Shown here piece after piece: positions 14,690-21,998 of a stretch of 38,399 nucleotides of DNA. This DNA comes from Sphaerisporangium cinnabarinum (GTDB lineage: Bacteria; Actinomycetota; Actinomycetes; Actinomycetales; Cellulomonadaceae): contig QAPD01000002.1 in assembly GCA_003052455.1 (NCBI GenBank), positions 1-38,399 on the forward strand. The letters run 5' to 3'. Positions within the stretch are counted from its first letter, which is position 1. Every line of letters begins with the position of its first letter. The notes under the pieces were generated by a model. That model saw only the letters and a list, made by a program, of their open reading frames with translations, had not been told where the DNA came from and made no database searches. The position numbers and the translations under genes were made by a program.

Positions 14690-15452
14690 GGGCGCTCTCC
14701 GCGTCGGGGGCGGGCTTGAGCACGTACCCGACGCCGCGCAGCGTGTGGATCATCGGGGCGCGCCCCTTGTCGATCTTGCGGCGCAGGTAGGAGATGTAGA
14801 GCTCGACGATGTTGGCCTGGCCGCCGAAGTCGTAGTTCCAGACGCGGTCGAGGATCTGCGCCTTGGACAGCACGCGGCGCGGGTTGCGCATGAGGTACCG
14901 CAGGAGCTCGAACTCGGTCGCGGTGAGCCGGACCTCCTCACCCCCGCGCCGCACCTCGTGCGCGTCCTCGTCGAGCTCGAGGTCGCCGACGACGAGCACG
15001 GAGTCCTCGCGTCGGGCGTTCGCACCGCCGCGGCGCAGCAGCCCGCGCAGCCGGGCGACGACCTCTTCCAGGCTGAACGGCTTGGTCACGTAGTCGTCGC
15101 CGCCCGCGGTGAGCCCGGCGACGCGGTCCTCGACGGCGTCGCGCGCGGTGAGGAAGAGCACGGGCACGTCGGGGTCGCGCTCGCGCAGGCGGCGCAGGAC
15201 GGTGAGCCCGTCCATGTCGGGGAGCATGACGTCGAGCACGACGACGTCCGGCCCGGTCTCCCGCGCGGTGCGGATCGCGCCGTGCCCGTCGAGCGCGGTG
15301 GAGACGTCCCAGCCCTCGTACCGCAGCGCCGAGGTGAGCAGCTCCGCGAGGTTCGGCTCGTCGTCGACCACGAGCACGCGGACGGGGGAGCCGTCCGGGC
15401 GCGTGAGGCGCGGCTGGTCCGGGCGGCCGACGGGGGCGGTGGCTGCGGTCAT
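14682..15452 (-). CDS. OmpR/PhoB-family response regulator
   Basis: A 256-residue regulator. The receiver domain (about 23-137) has the acidic pair DDE at 30-32, the phosphorylation site D74 (VVVLDVMLPDMDG) and K124 (VTKPFSLEE). The C-terminal winged helix (about 150-248) contains LTATEFELLRYLMRNPRRVLSK and the recognition region VELYISYLRRKID, ending GVGYVLKPA. The sequence resembles TcrX/PrrA-type actinobacterial regulators. Partner of the kinase directly downstream. The ATG at 15452 follows a 20-residue unstructured tail start. Target genes are not evident; the divergent ThuA gene across a 280-nt intergenic region is a candidate but unproven. Confidence 0.95.
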   Translation of the reverse strand: MTAATAPVGRPDQPRLTRPDGSPVRVLVVDDEPNLAELLTSALRYEGWDVSTALDGHGAIRTARETGPDVVVLDVMLPDMDGLTVLRRLRERDPDVPVLFLTARDAVEDRVAGLTAGGDDYVTKPFSLEEVVARLRGLLRRGGANARREDSVLVVGDLELDEDAHEVRRGGEEVRLTATEFELLRYLMRNPRRVLSKAQILDRVWNYDFGGQANIVELYISYLRRKIDKGRAPMIHTLRGVGYVLKPAPDAESARA

Positions 15453-15586
15453 GGCTCCAGGGTCGCGCGCGACGCGGAGGCGTGCCTGTGGTGACCCTGT
15501 GCGCTCGCTGTGTCCCGACGCCGGCCCGGTCGACGCGCGGTCGCCCGCCGGGGGGCGGGTGAGAAACCGCGTCCGCGAGTCGTTGA

Positions 15587-15619
15587 AACCTTGACTTTTG
15601 TGCGCCTGCCGTCAAAACT
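15587..15619. promoter_or_regulatory. Possible overlapping divergent promoters (regulator minus, ThuA plus)
   Basis: On the minus strand TTGACG (15615-15610) and AAGGTT (15592-15587) are 17 nt apart, pointing to the response regulator. On the plus strand TTGACT (15591-15596) and AAAACT (15614-15619) are 17 nt apart, pointing to the ThuA gene. Both have good -35 and weak -10 elements and occupy the same 33 bp, so the two could interfere with each other. Confidence 0.35.
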
Positions 15620-15732
15620 CGCTGCATCGGCAGCAGCCGACGTCCACGCACGCAGGAGTGCGCGCGTCGCCCCGTGGGGTCGCCGTCGGCGACCCTCCGG
15701 CTCGCGCTCTCGACGACGAGGGAGAAGCACGC

Positions 15733-17178
15733 ATGGATTTGTTCAGCGGCATGACGTTCCGGCGGGCGGTGGCTGCGGCTGCCGCGCTGCCGCTCGTGGG
15801 CGGTGCCACGCTCATGACCGCGGGCCCGGCGGCCGCCGACGAGGAGGACTACAAGATCCTCGTCGTCGGTGAGACGCTCGGCTTCCGCCACTCGCACATC
15901 GACGACACCACGCGCGCGCTCATCGAGCTCGGCGCCGACAACGGCTTCACGGTCGACGTGTGGGACCCGCCGAACAGCTCGGCAGGGTGGTGGGGCAGCG
16001 GGTCGCCCGGCCAGCCCGAGCTGACCATGGACTCCTCGCCGTTCACGAGCGCCGAGGACCTCGCGCAGTACGCGACCATCGTCTTCGCGTCGCCCGTCGA
16101 CAACACGAACTCCCTCAACCCGGCCACGCCGCGTCTCCTGGACGACGCCGAGCTCGCCGCGTTCCAGGGCTACATCCGGGGCGGCGGCGGGTTCGTGGGC
16201 CTGCACGCGGCGACGGACACGATGCACACCGTGCCCTGGTACAGCCAGCTCACGGGCGGCGGCGCGCGGTTCGTCAGCCACCCGCAGCAGCAGACGGCGA
16301 CGATGCGCGTCGAGAGCCCGGGCCACCCCTCGACGGCGCACCTGCCCGCCGTGTGGGAGCGGTTCGACGAGTGGTACAACTACACGACCAACCCGCGCGA
16401 GGACGTCCACGTCCTCATCACGCTCGACGAGTCGACGTACAGCCCGGGCAACAACGCGATGGGCGAGGACCACCCGATCGCGTGGTGCCAGAACTTCGAG
16501 GGCGGTCGCTCCTGGTACGAGGGCGCCGGGCACACCGACGCCTCCTGGACCGACCCGCTGTTCCTCGAGCACGTCCTCAAGGGCGTGGAGTGGACCGCGG
16601 GCGTCGTCGAGGGCGGCGGCAACTGCGTCACGTTCGGCGAGGTCGACGAGCTCGTGGCGGGCCTGAACACCTCCGCGGTGGGCGACGGCGTCATCGCCGG
16701 CGCGATCTCGTCGCTGCTCGGCAGCGCGCGCACCGCGGCCGACGCGGGCGACCCCGCGACGGCCGTCCAGGTGCTCGGCGGCGCGCGCTCGCTCGTCGAC
16801 CACCTGTCGGCGGCGGCGGGCGACCGCGCGCTGCTCGGCACGAAGATCGACGACCTCGTCGACTGGCAGTCCGCGCTGGTCGACGACGGCCCCGCGCTCG
16901 ACCTCTCGGCCGAGGCCGAGCTGCGCACCATGGGCGGCAAGCAGTACCTCGCCGTCCGGGTGGTCAACCAGGACGACACGGCCGTGGACCTCACGGTCAC
17001 CACGCCGTACGGGACCAAGGAGTTCGCGGCCGTCGCGCCGACCAAGAACGCCTACCAGGCCTTCGCGACGCGCCTCGTCGAGGTGCCCGCGGGCCAGGTG
17101 ACGGTCACCGCCACCGCCGAGCGCGACGGTGAGACGGTCACCGAGGAGCTCGTGGTCGACTTCGCCGGCACCGCCTGA
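15733..17178 (+). CDS. Secreted ThuA-domain protein with C-terminal accessory domains
   Basis: A 481-residue protein with an N-terminal signal (RRAVAAAAALPLVGGATLMTAGPAAA, cleavage expected near residue 35). The ThuA domain, a class I glutamine-amidotransferase-like fold, spans about 38-290: KILVVGETLGFRHSHI, IRGGGGFVGLHAATDTMHTVPWY, and GRSWYEGAGHTDASW, ending LEHVLKGVEWTAG. A helical FIMAH-like segment follows (about 300-385) and then a beta-rich region (about 390-480). ThuA domains are linked to trehalose and other sugar use; secreted actinobacterial forms are probably polysaccharide-related, but activity is unproven. The ATG at 15733 has GGGAGAA upstream. Divergent from the two-component system; ends at a strong hairpin. 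Confidence 0.82.
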   Translation: MDLFSGMTFRRAVAAAAALPLVGGATLMTAGPAAADEEDYKILVVGETLGFRHSHIDDTTRALIELGADNGFTVDVWDPPNSSAGWWGSGSPGQPELTMDSSPFTSAEDLAQYATIVFASPVDNTNSLNPATPRLLDDAELAAFQGYIRGGGGFVGLHAATDTMHTVPWYSQLTGGGARFVSHPQQQTATMRVESPGHPSTAHLPAVWERFDEWYNYTTNPREDVHVLITLDESTYSPGNNAMGEDHPIAWCQNFEGGRSWYEGAGHTDASWTDPLFLEHVLKGVEWTAGVVEGGGNCVTFGEVDELVAGLNTSAVGDGVIAGAISSLLGSARTAADAGDPATAVQVLGGARSLVDHLSAAAGDRALLGTKIDDLVDWQSALVDDGPALDLSAEAELRTMGGKQYLAVRVVNQDDTAVDLTVTTPYGTKEFAAVAPTKNAYQAFATRLVEVPAGQVTVTATAERDGETVTEELVVDFAGTA

Positions 17179-17197
17179 CACCTCCCCGGGACAGCAC

Positions 17198-17237
17198 GCA
17201 CGACGCCCGTCGCACCCCGGTGCGGCGGGCGTCGTGC
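17198..17237. terminator. Strong bidirectional hairpin terminator
   Basis: A 19-bp inverted repeat (17198-17216 and 17219-17237, one T-G wobble, 2-nt loop) between the convergent ThuA and CueP genes. No T-run. Its strength and position suit a terminator acting in both directions. Confidence 0.75.
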
Positions 17238-17275
17238 GCGCTCCGGCGGGTGCGCCGCCGGGCGTCCGCGGCTCG

Positions 17276-17851
17276 TCAGGCGAGCTGGAGCGTCGTGAGG
17301 CAGGTGGGGTCGTCGTCGCGCGTCGAGACGGTCGTGGTGCCGACCCGGCCGTCGTGCTCGACGCGCAGCTCCGCGTCGACGTCGCGCGGGAGCCAGTAGC
17401 CGACGAAGCCGTTGGCGCCGAGCGTCGTGTCCTCCTCGACGAGCACGTCGCCGGTGGCCGCGTCGACCACGGTCACGGAGACCGGCTCGCCGGCGAGCTC
17501 GCCCTGGCACGTGGTGAGCGAGTGGTAGAAGCACTCGTGCGTCTCGTCCACGAAGGGCGCGACCGAGAGGTAGAACGTGTCCTCGGGCAGCGGGACCGTG
17601 GTCTCGTACGACTCGTCGGCGAGCACGAGCTCCGCCGCGCGGACGGAGGCCACGAGGTCGGTCGGCCGGTCGGCCGTCTCGAGCCCTTCCAGGCGGTCCA
17701 CGACCTCCTGGCCGCTGAGCCCCGCGAGGTCGTGCCGGTCGAGCAGGGCGTCCAGCGCGGACGGCTCGGGCGACCCGCCGGAGCAGCCGGCGAGCACGAG
17801 GGCGGTGGCGGCCACGGCGGCCACGAGGGTCGGGAGGGCACGTCGTCTCAT
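17276..17851 (-). CDS. cueP: CueP-family metal-binding lipoprotein
   Basis: A 191-residue lipoprotein: n-region MRRRALPTLV, hydrophobic core, and lipobox LVLAGC with C23 as the lipidated residue. The mature part matches the CueP family, with conserved cysteines in ECFYHSLTTCQGEL (C107 and C115) and near the end in DDPTCLTTL (C184), plus the GANGFVGYWLPRD motif. The cysteine spacing resembles Salmonella CueP, a periplasmic protein that holds copper and contributes to copper resistance. In a Gram-positive cell it would sit on the outer face of the membrane. AGAGGA precedes the ATG. No copper pump or CueR-type regulator is adjacent, so copper control cannot be shown here. Confidence 0.85.
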   Translation of the reverse strand: MRRRALPTLVAAVAATALVLAGCSGGSPEPSALDALLDRHDLAGLSGQEVVDRLEGLETADRPTDLVASVRAAELVLADESYETTVPLPEDTFYLSVAPFVDETHECFYHSLTTCQGELAGEPVSVTVVDAATGDVLVEEDTTLGANGFVGYWLPRDVDAELRVEHDGRVGTTTVSTRDDDPTCLTTLQLA

Positions 17852-17882
17852 GCGCCGATCCTCTCAGAGCGCGACGCCGTGA

Positions 17883-17925
17883 CCAGGGCCGGAGGTCCCG
17901 GGTGCGCCGACGGCCGGGACCCTGG
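17883..17925 (-). terminator. Hairpin after the phosphotriesterase-like gene
   Basis: CCAGGG (17883-17888) and TCCCGG (17896-17901) pair with CCGGGA (17914-17919) and CCCTGG (17920-17925), a 12-bp stem with a 7-nt bulge on one side. It lies 37 nt past the stop of the last operon gene on the minus strand and before the CueP start. Confidence 0.5.
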
Positions 17926-17961
17926 CGGGCCCCGGCCGTGCGGGTGGCGGACGGCGTCGCG

Positions 17962-19011
17962 TCACGCGGTGAGCATGGCCACCGGGTTGTCGTGCGTGAG
18001 GCGCGCGAGCACGTCGCGCGGCACGCCGCGCGCCGCGAGCATCTCGGTGAACACCGTCGGGACGTAGGCGAACCCGTTGCCGCCGTGCTGCACCCACATC
18101 TGCTTGAGGAACACGTCGTGGCTGAGCAGCACCTGGCCCGCGTGACCGGCCTCGACGAGGCGCTGCACCGCGGTCGCGGTCGTGTGCGGGTCGGGGGACA
18201 CCCCCTCCTTCGGGAAGGTGATGTCCATGCCGACCATGTCGAACTCGAGCCAGACGCCGCGCTCGGCCACGGACCGCTGGTAGTCCGGGTCGTCGGCGGA
18301 CGGGTCCATGTGGCACAGCACGACCTTCTCGGGGCGCACGCCCACCTCGTCGAGCACGAGGTCGAGCACCTCGTGCGCGCGGCGCTGCCAGCCAGGCAGG
18401 TGCACCTGGAGCGCGACGTGCGGGTGCTCGCGCTGGGCGAGGGCCGCCGCGCGCAGCGACGCGGCCTCGCCCGCGGTGAACGACGGCGAGACGCCGATCT
18501 CGCCGATGATGCCGGGCCGCACGCCCGTCCCGCCGATCCCGTCGGCGAGCTCCGCGACGATCGCGGACGCCTGGGCGTCCACGGCCGCGGCGGCGATGCG
18601 GTCGCCCTCGAACTTCTCGAGGTAGGCGCCGCAGCCCGCGACCACGTGCAGCCCGGTGCGGCGCGCGACCTCCGCGAGGCGCTCGGGGTTGCGCCCGATC
18701 GCGGCGCTCGACGTCGCGTCGACGATCGTGCGCCCGCCCAGGGCGGCGAAGCTCTCGAGCTCCGCCGCGACCGCGGCGACCGGCTTGTCGGCGATGTTGT
18801 CCGCGCAGCAGTACGGGTCCTGGCGCAGCGCCCACGCGACCGACGCGGAGACCGGCGCCTCGACGACCGCCTCGGAGAAGCGATAGCTCGGCGGGTCGAG
18901 CACCCCGGACAGGTCGTTGAAGAGGTGCTCGTGGGGGAGCGTGAGGCCGAGGTCCGCGGCCGCGGCACGGCCGGTGACCGTCTGGACGTGACCGGCGGGG
19001 GTGACGCTCAT
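17962..19011 (-). CDS. Phosphotriesterase-family metal-dependent hydrolase
   Basis: A 349-residue TIM-barrel amidohydrolase-superfamily protein. Metal ligands are visible: HEH at 27-29, E171 (IIGEIGVSPSFT) at the bridging position filled by carbamylated Lys in true phosphotriesterase, H204 (LQVHLPGW), H234 (VLCHMDPS) and D299 (LLSHDVFLKQ). A bridging Glu is typical of phosphotriesterase-homology proteins; some relatives are lactonases or act on phosphorylated sugar lactones. ATG at 19011 overlaps the transporter stop by 4 nt. As last gene of an operon with ribokinase, transporter and GATase-like genes it probably handles a catabolic intermediate. Substrate unknown; organophosphate activity is unlikely to be the natural role. 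Confidence 0.85.
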   Translation of the reverse strand: MSVTPAGHVQTVTGRAAAADLGLTLPHEHLFNDLSGVLDPPSYRFSEAVVEAPVSASVAWALRQDPYCCADNIADKPVAAVAAELESFAALGGRTIVDATSSAAIGRNPERLAEVARRTGLHVVAGCGAYLEKFEGDRIAAAAVDAQASAIVAELADGIGGTGVRPGIIGEIGVSPSFTAGEAASLRAAALAQREHPHVALQVHLPGWQRRAHEVLDLVLDEVGVRPEKVVLCHMDPSADDPDYQRSVAERGVWLEFDMVGMDITFPKEGVSPDPHTTATAVQRLVEAGHAGQVLLSHDVFLKQMWVQHGGNGFAYVPTVFTEMLAARGVPRDVLARLTHDNPVAMLTA

Positions 19012-20066
19012 CGCGCGCTCGTCTCGCCGGCCTCGCCGCCCGCGACGGCCGCCGCGACACCCGCGTCGGGTCCGTCGGGGCCGGTGGCGTCCGGGCCGTC
19101 GGCGTGCGCCGTCTTGCCGGACGGGATCATGCCGATCCCGGCGGCGACGAGCGCGATGACCGTGCCGATGACGGTCGCGACGTGCACGGTGTGGCCGAGC
19201 GCCGGGATCGCGGCGTCGAGGACGAGCGAGCCGACGAGCTGGCCCGCGACCGAGGCGAGGCCGAGCAGGAGCAGCCCGAGGCCGCGCACGAGGAGCGCCA
19301 TGAGCGCGATCGACAGCAGGCCGAGCGGGCCGCCCAGGTACATCCACCACTCGCTCGGGAGCTGGAAGTCGACGCCGCCCACGGCCGCGCGCACCAGGTA
19401 GGCGATCAGCAGGGCGGTGAAGCCGACGAGGAAGTTCCAGCCGATCGAGACGAGCATCGACCCGGTGACGTCGGCGACGGCCGCGTTCCCGGCGGGCTGC
19501 CAGCCCGCGAGCAGACCGCCCACGAACGGCATGATCGCGAGCACGATCGTGTGCGGCACGGAGAAGCTCGGGGAGATGACGACGACGGTCGCCGCGATGG
19601 CGAGCGCCGCGCCGAGGAGGCGCGTCGTGGTGAGCGGCTGCTTGACCGACGCCGTGACGCCGAGGCGGTCGCAGATGACGCCCGAGATGACGAGGCCCGA
19701 GATGAGCGAGATCTGGAACGTCGCGACGCCGAGGACGCCGACCGTGACGCCCTCGGACAGGACGATGACGGCACCGCACAGGCCCGCGAGGTAGTTCCAC
19801 CACGGGATGGTGCGCGAGCGGATCAGGCCGGGGATCGCGAGCGCCTCGCGTCGGGTCGCAGGACGCGCGAACACGACGACGAACATGAGGACCAGGCCGG
19901 TCCCGAACGAGATGAGGGCGGCGGCGTGCCCGTCGCCGATCGTCTTGCCCAGCTGGCCGTTGACGGCCGCCTGCATGGGACCGAGGGCCCCCGCGAGGAC
20001 GGTCGCGACGACGAGCAGGGCGGTCGCGGTGTCCTTGACCCTGCTGCGGCGGGCTGACGAGCTCAC
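19008..20066 (-). CDS. DMT-superfamily (YdcZ/DUF606-type) membrane transporter
   Basis: About 352 residues and around ten hydrophobic helices, arranged as two repeats: ALLVVATVLAGALGPMQAAVNGQLG opens the first, and HTIVLAIMPFVGGLLAGWQPAGNAAVADVTGS the second. This is the DUF606/YdcZ branch of the drug/metabolite transporter superfamily. The C-terminal tail is Gly/Ala/Asp-rich and soluble. I place the start at GTG 20066 because GGGAGG lies just 4 nt upstream. An in-frame ATG at 20123 (19 residues longer) has a GGAGG 16-20 nt away and is less likely. The gene ends in a 4-nt overlap with the phosphotriesterase-like gene. It probably moves the operon's substrate. Confidence 0.8.
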   Translation of the reverse strand: MSSSARRSRVKDTATALLVVATVLAGALGPMQAAVNGQLGKTIGDGHAAALISFGTGLVLMFVVVFARPATRREALAIPGLIRSRTIPWWNYLAGLCGAVIVLSEGVTVGVLGVATFQISLISGLVISGVICDRLGVTASVKQPLTTTRLLGAALAIAATVVVISPSFSVPHTIVLAIMPFVGGLLAGWQPAGNAAVADVTGSMLVSIGWNFLVGFTALLIAYLVRAAVGGVDFQLPSEWWMYLGGPLGLLSIALMALLVRGLGLLLLGLASVAGQLVGSLVLDAAIPALGHTVHVATVIGTVIALVAAGIGMIPSGKTAHADGPDATGPDGPDAGVAAAVAGGEAGETSAR

Positions 20067-20141
20067 AGCACCTCCCTGAGTGCCGGACGGGGAACCGGTG
20101 GTCGCCGGCGTGGTGTGCTTCATTGCGTGACCGTGCCTTCC

Positions 20142-20158
20142 TCCGACGGTACGTCGGA
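20142..20158. promoter_or_regulatory. 17-bp palindrome after the ribokinase stop
   Basis: TCCGACG-GTA-CGTCGGA, a perfect 7-bp palindrome beginning 1 nt past the ribokinase TAA. It may be an intraoperonic attenuator or stability hairpin separating ribokinase from the transporter, or a protein-binding site. Confidence 0.5.
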
Positions 20159-20159
20159 C

Positions 20160-21080
20160 TTAGCTGTGGAGCGGAATCCTGGTGCCCTCGGGGGCCAGGT
20201 CGGTGGCGCGCGGCAGGGAGTCGACAGCGCCGTGGCGGGTGGTGGTGGAGGCGGCGACGCGCGCCGCCCAGCGGGCGGACTCGACGAGGTCGCCGCCGTG
20301 GAGGAGGCCGTCCGCGAGCGCCGCGCAGAACGAGTCGCCGGCGGCGGTCGTGTCGACGGCGTCAACGCGCTCCGCCGGGACGGTGACGGGTGCACCTCCT
20401 GCGGGGACGACGAGCGCGCCGTCGGCCCCGAGGGTGACGACGACGTCCCCGGGGTGGTCGAGCGCGCGCACCATGGCGAGCACGGCGTCGGTGCCGACGG
20501 GCTCGTCGCGCGCGCCGACGAGGGTCGCGAGCTCGAACCGGTTGGGCACGAGCACGCGGAACGCGGCGCGCACGTGGGCGGGCAGCGGCACGGCGGGCGC
20601 CGGGTTGAGCACGGTGGTCCCCGCCGCGGTGGCGGCGACGGCGCGCAGGGCGCCGAGCGGCGTCTCGCACTGGCACAGGACGGCTGCCGCGTCGCGCACG
20701 AGGTCGGCGCGCTCGGTGACGAACGCCTCGTCGACGACGGCGTTCGCGCCGGGCTCGATGACGATCGTCGACTCGGGCTGCTCCCACAGCACGACGGCGA
20801 CCCCGGTGGGGCGGTCCGCCGTCGCGAGGCCGTCGAGGACGAGGCCCTCGACGGCGAGGCGGCGGCGGATCGCGCGGCCGTCGTCGTCGTCCCCGACGGC
20901 GCCGACCATGGCGACGCGGCGGCCGAGCCGGGCGGCGGCGACCGCCTGGTTGGCGCCCTTGCCGCCGGGGGAGCGGACGAGGCCCGTCGCGGAGACGGTC
21001 TCGCCCGAGCGGGGCAGGCGGTCGACGGTCAGCCTGAGGTCCATGTTCAGGCTGCCGACGACCACCACCTCGGGCGTCAT
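20160..21080 (-). CDS. rbsK: Ribokinase (PfkB-family sugar kinase)
   Basis: A 306-residue PfkB kinase. The substrate-binding signature VVGSLNMDLRLTVDRLPRSGET opens the protein, GGKGANQAVAAARLG lies at 39-53, and the ATP/catalytic motif DTTAAGDSF at 243-251 contains the catalytic base D249. These are the ribokinase subfamily signatures. It would phosphorylate ribose or a related pentose or nucleoside-derived sugar at the 5-position. Its ATG at 21080 overlaps the upstream stop by one base (TGATG), so it is translationally coupled to the GATase-like gene. In this operon the true substrate may differ from ribose, because no RbsABC/D genes are present. Confidence 0.88.
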   Translation of the reverse strand: MTPEVVVVGSLNMDLRLTVDRLPRSGETVSATGLVRSPGGKGANQAVAAARLGRRVAMVGAVGDDDDGRAIRRRLAVEGLVLDGLATADRPTGVAVVLWEQPESTIVIEPGANAVVDEAFVTERADLVRDAAAVLCQCETPLGALRAVAATAAGTTVLNPAPAVPLPAHVRAAFRVLVPNRFELATLVGARDEPVGTDAVLAMVRALDHPGDVVVTLGADGALVVPAGGAPVTVPAERVDAVDTTAAGDSFCAALADGLLHGGDLVESARWAARVAASTTTRHGAVDSLPRATDLAPEGTRIPLHS

Positions 21081-21823
21081 CAGCCCGCGAGCCAGGTGAC
21101 GGCCTGGCCGAACAGCGGGCCGTAGCCGGCCCAGTCCATGAACTCGCGCGGGGCCCAGTGCGGGGAGATGTCGGAGGCGAACGCGAGCGTGCGCCCCTCG
21201 CCCTCCGTGCGGACGGCGACGAGCGGACGGCCCTCGATGGTGGCGAGGACGGTCGCGTCGGCCTTGGCGGTGAGGCGCTGGTAGCCGAGGAGGATCGGCC
21301 ACTCGCGGTCGAGGCCGGCGGTGACGGGGTGCTCGACGTCGGTCAGGGTGCCGCCGATGCCCTCCGGGGTCTCCTCGCGGTCGTCGTACGGGAGGATGTC
21401 GACGGGCAGGACGGCCTCGACCGCGGTGCCGTGGTAGTTCGCCTTGGCCTGGAACCCCTGGAAGCTGAGGTACCCGCCGGCCATCATGAGGCCGCCCCCG
21501 CGGCGGACCCACTCGGAGAGGAGCTTGAGCCGGTTCGGGAACGGGCGTCCCTGGGAGAACACGACCGGGGGCAGCAGGAGCGAGTTGGCGCCGATGTCGG
21601 ACAGGATCACGACGTCGTAGGCGTCGAGCTCGTCGAGCGTGGAGGGGAAGTCCTCGGCGACGAGGTGCGAGGGCAGGTGCGTGACCTCGTGGCCCTCGGC
21701 GGCCAGCGCCTCGAGCAGGCGCGCGCACCCGATCTCGAGCTGGGCGTGGGGGAACGCGTCGTACCCCTTGTAGTCGGTGGTCGCGTTGATCCACGACTCC
21801 CCGGCGAGCAGAACCCGGCTCAT
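21080..21823 (-). CDS. Cytoplasmic GATase1/ThuA-like protein
   Basis: A 247-residue protein with no signal peptide, starting MSRVLLAGESWINATTDYKGYDAF. The class I glutamine-amidotransferase-like core is visible in VVILSDIGANSLLLP, WVRRGGGLMMAGGYLSFQGFQAKANYHGTAVEAVLPV and ISPHWAPREFMDWAGYGP. This matches the family of putative cytoplasmic GATase1-like proteins found in sugar gene clusters. The usual Cys nucleophile is not evident: the elbow region reads AGGYLSF, so glutaminase activity is doubtful. GGAGG precedes the ATG at 21823. It is the first gene after the operator region and should be repressed by the divergent LacI protein. Its biochemical role is not established. Confidence 0.75.
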   Translation of the reverse strand: MSRVLLAGESWINATTDYKGYDAFPHAQLEIGCARLLEALAAEGHEVTHLPSHLVAEDFPSTLDELDAYDVVILSDIGANSLLLPPVVFSQGRPFPNRLKLLSEWVRRGGGLMMAGGYLSFQGFQAKANYHGTAVEAVLPVDILPYDDREETPEGIGGTLTDVEHPVTAGLDREWPILLGYQRLTAKADATVLATIEGRPLVAVRTEGEGRTLAFASDISPHWAPREFMDWAGYGPLFGQAVTWLAG

Positions 21824-21869
21824 CCCGGCCTCCTTGCGATCAGGTCGCGCGGCGACGTCCTCGACGCCG

Positions 21870-21897
21870 TTGCGCAACGTTGTGTAGCTTTGCGCAA
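21870..21897. promoter_or_regulatory. Paired TTGCGCAA operators (LacI-type)
   Basis: Two perfect 8-bp palindromes TTGCGCAA at 21870-21877 and 21890-21897, centres 20 bp apart, so about two helical turns on the same face. The half-site with central CG is typical of LacI/GalR boxes. The second overlaps the predicted start point of the minus-strand operon, so binding should block initiation. Confidence 0.8.
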
Positions 21898-21898
21898 G

Positions 21899-21928
21899 AC
21901 CGTAGGGGGCGAGCGGCGCGGCTGTCAA
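21899..21928 (-). promoter_or_regulatory. Consensus promoter of the minus-strand catabolic operon
   Basis: On the minus strand a perfect -35 TTGACA (21928-21923) and a -10 TACGGT (21904-21899) are 18 nt apart. The expected start is near 21892, inside the second operator. The leader to the ATG at 21823 is about 70 nt. Confidence 0.75.
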
Positions 21929-21954
21929 CACCGTGCGCGGCCCGACGCTCCCGG

Positions 21955-21960
21955 TAGAGT
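21955..21960 (+). promoter_or_regulatory. Candidate -10 element of the LacI gene
   Basis: TAGAGT fits TAnnnT and would start transcription near 21967, giving about 32 nt of leader before the ATG at 21999. No good -35 is visible. Confidence 0.4.
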
Positions 21961-21998
21961 GCAGGGGATCTGGGGGACCGCCCCGAGGAAGGGGAGCC

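Noticed and set aside
13106-15494. Long plus-strand open frames opposite the two-component genes
   Set aside because: Low-complexity Gly/Arg/Val or Ser/Ala/Arg translations; the minus strand carries complete kinase and response regulator motifs.
15733-17178. Tat signal on the ThuA protein
   Set aside because: Arg-Arg is present (TFRRAV) but the surrounding residues do not match the S/T-R-R-x-F-L-K consensus, so I did not call Tat export.
17276-18067. Plus-strand open frame opposite the CueP and phosphotriesterase-like genes
   Set aside because: Arg/Gly-rich translation without motifs; the minus-strand genes have clear lipobox and metal-ligand signatures.
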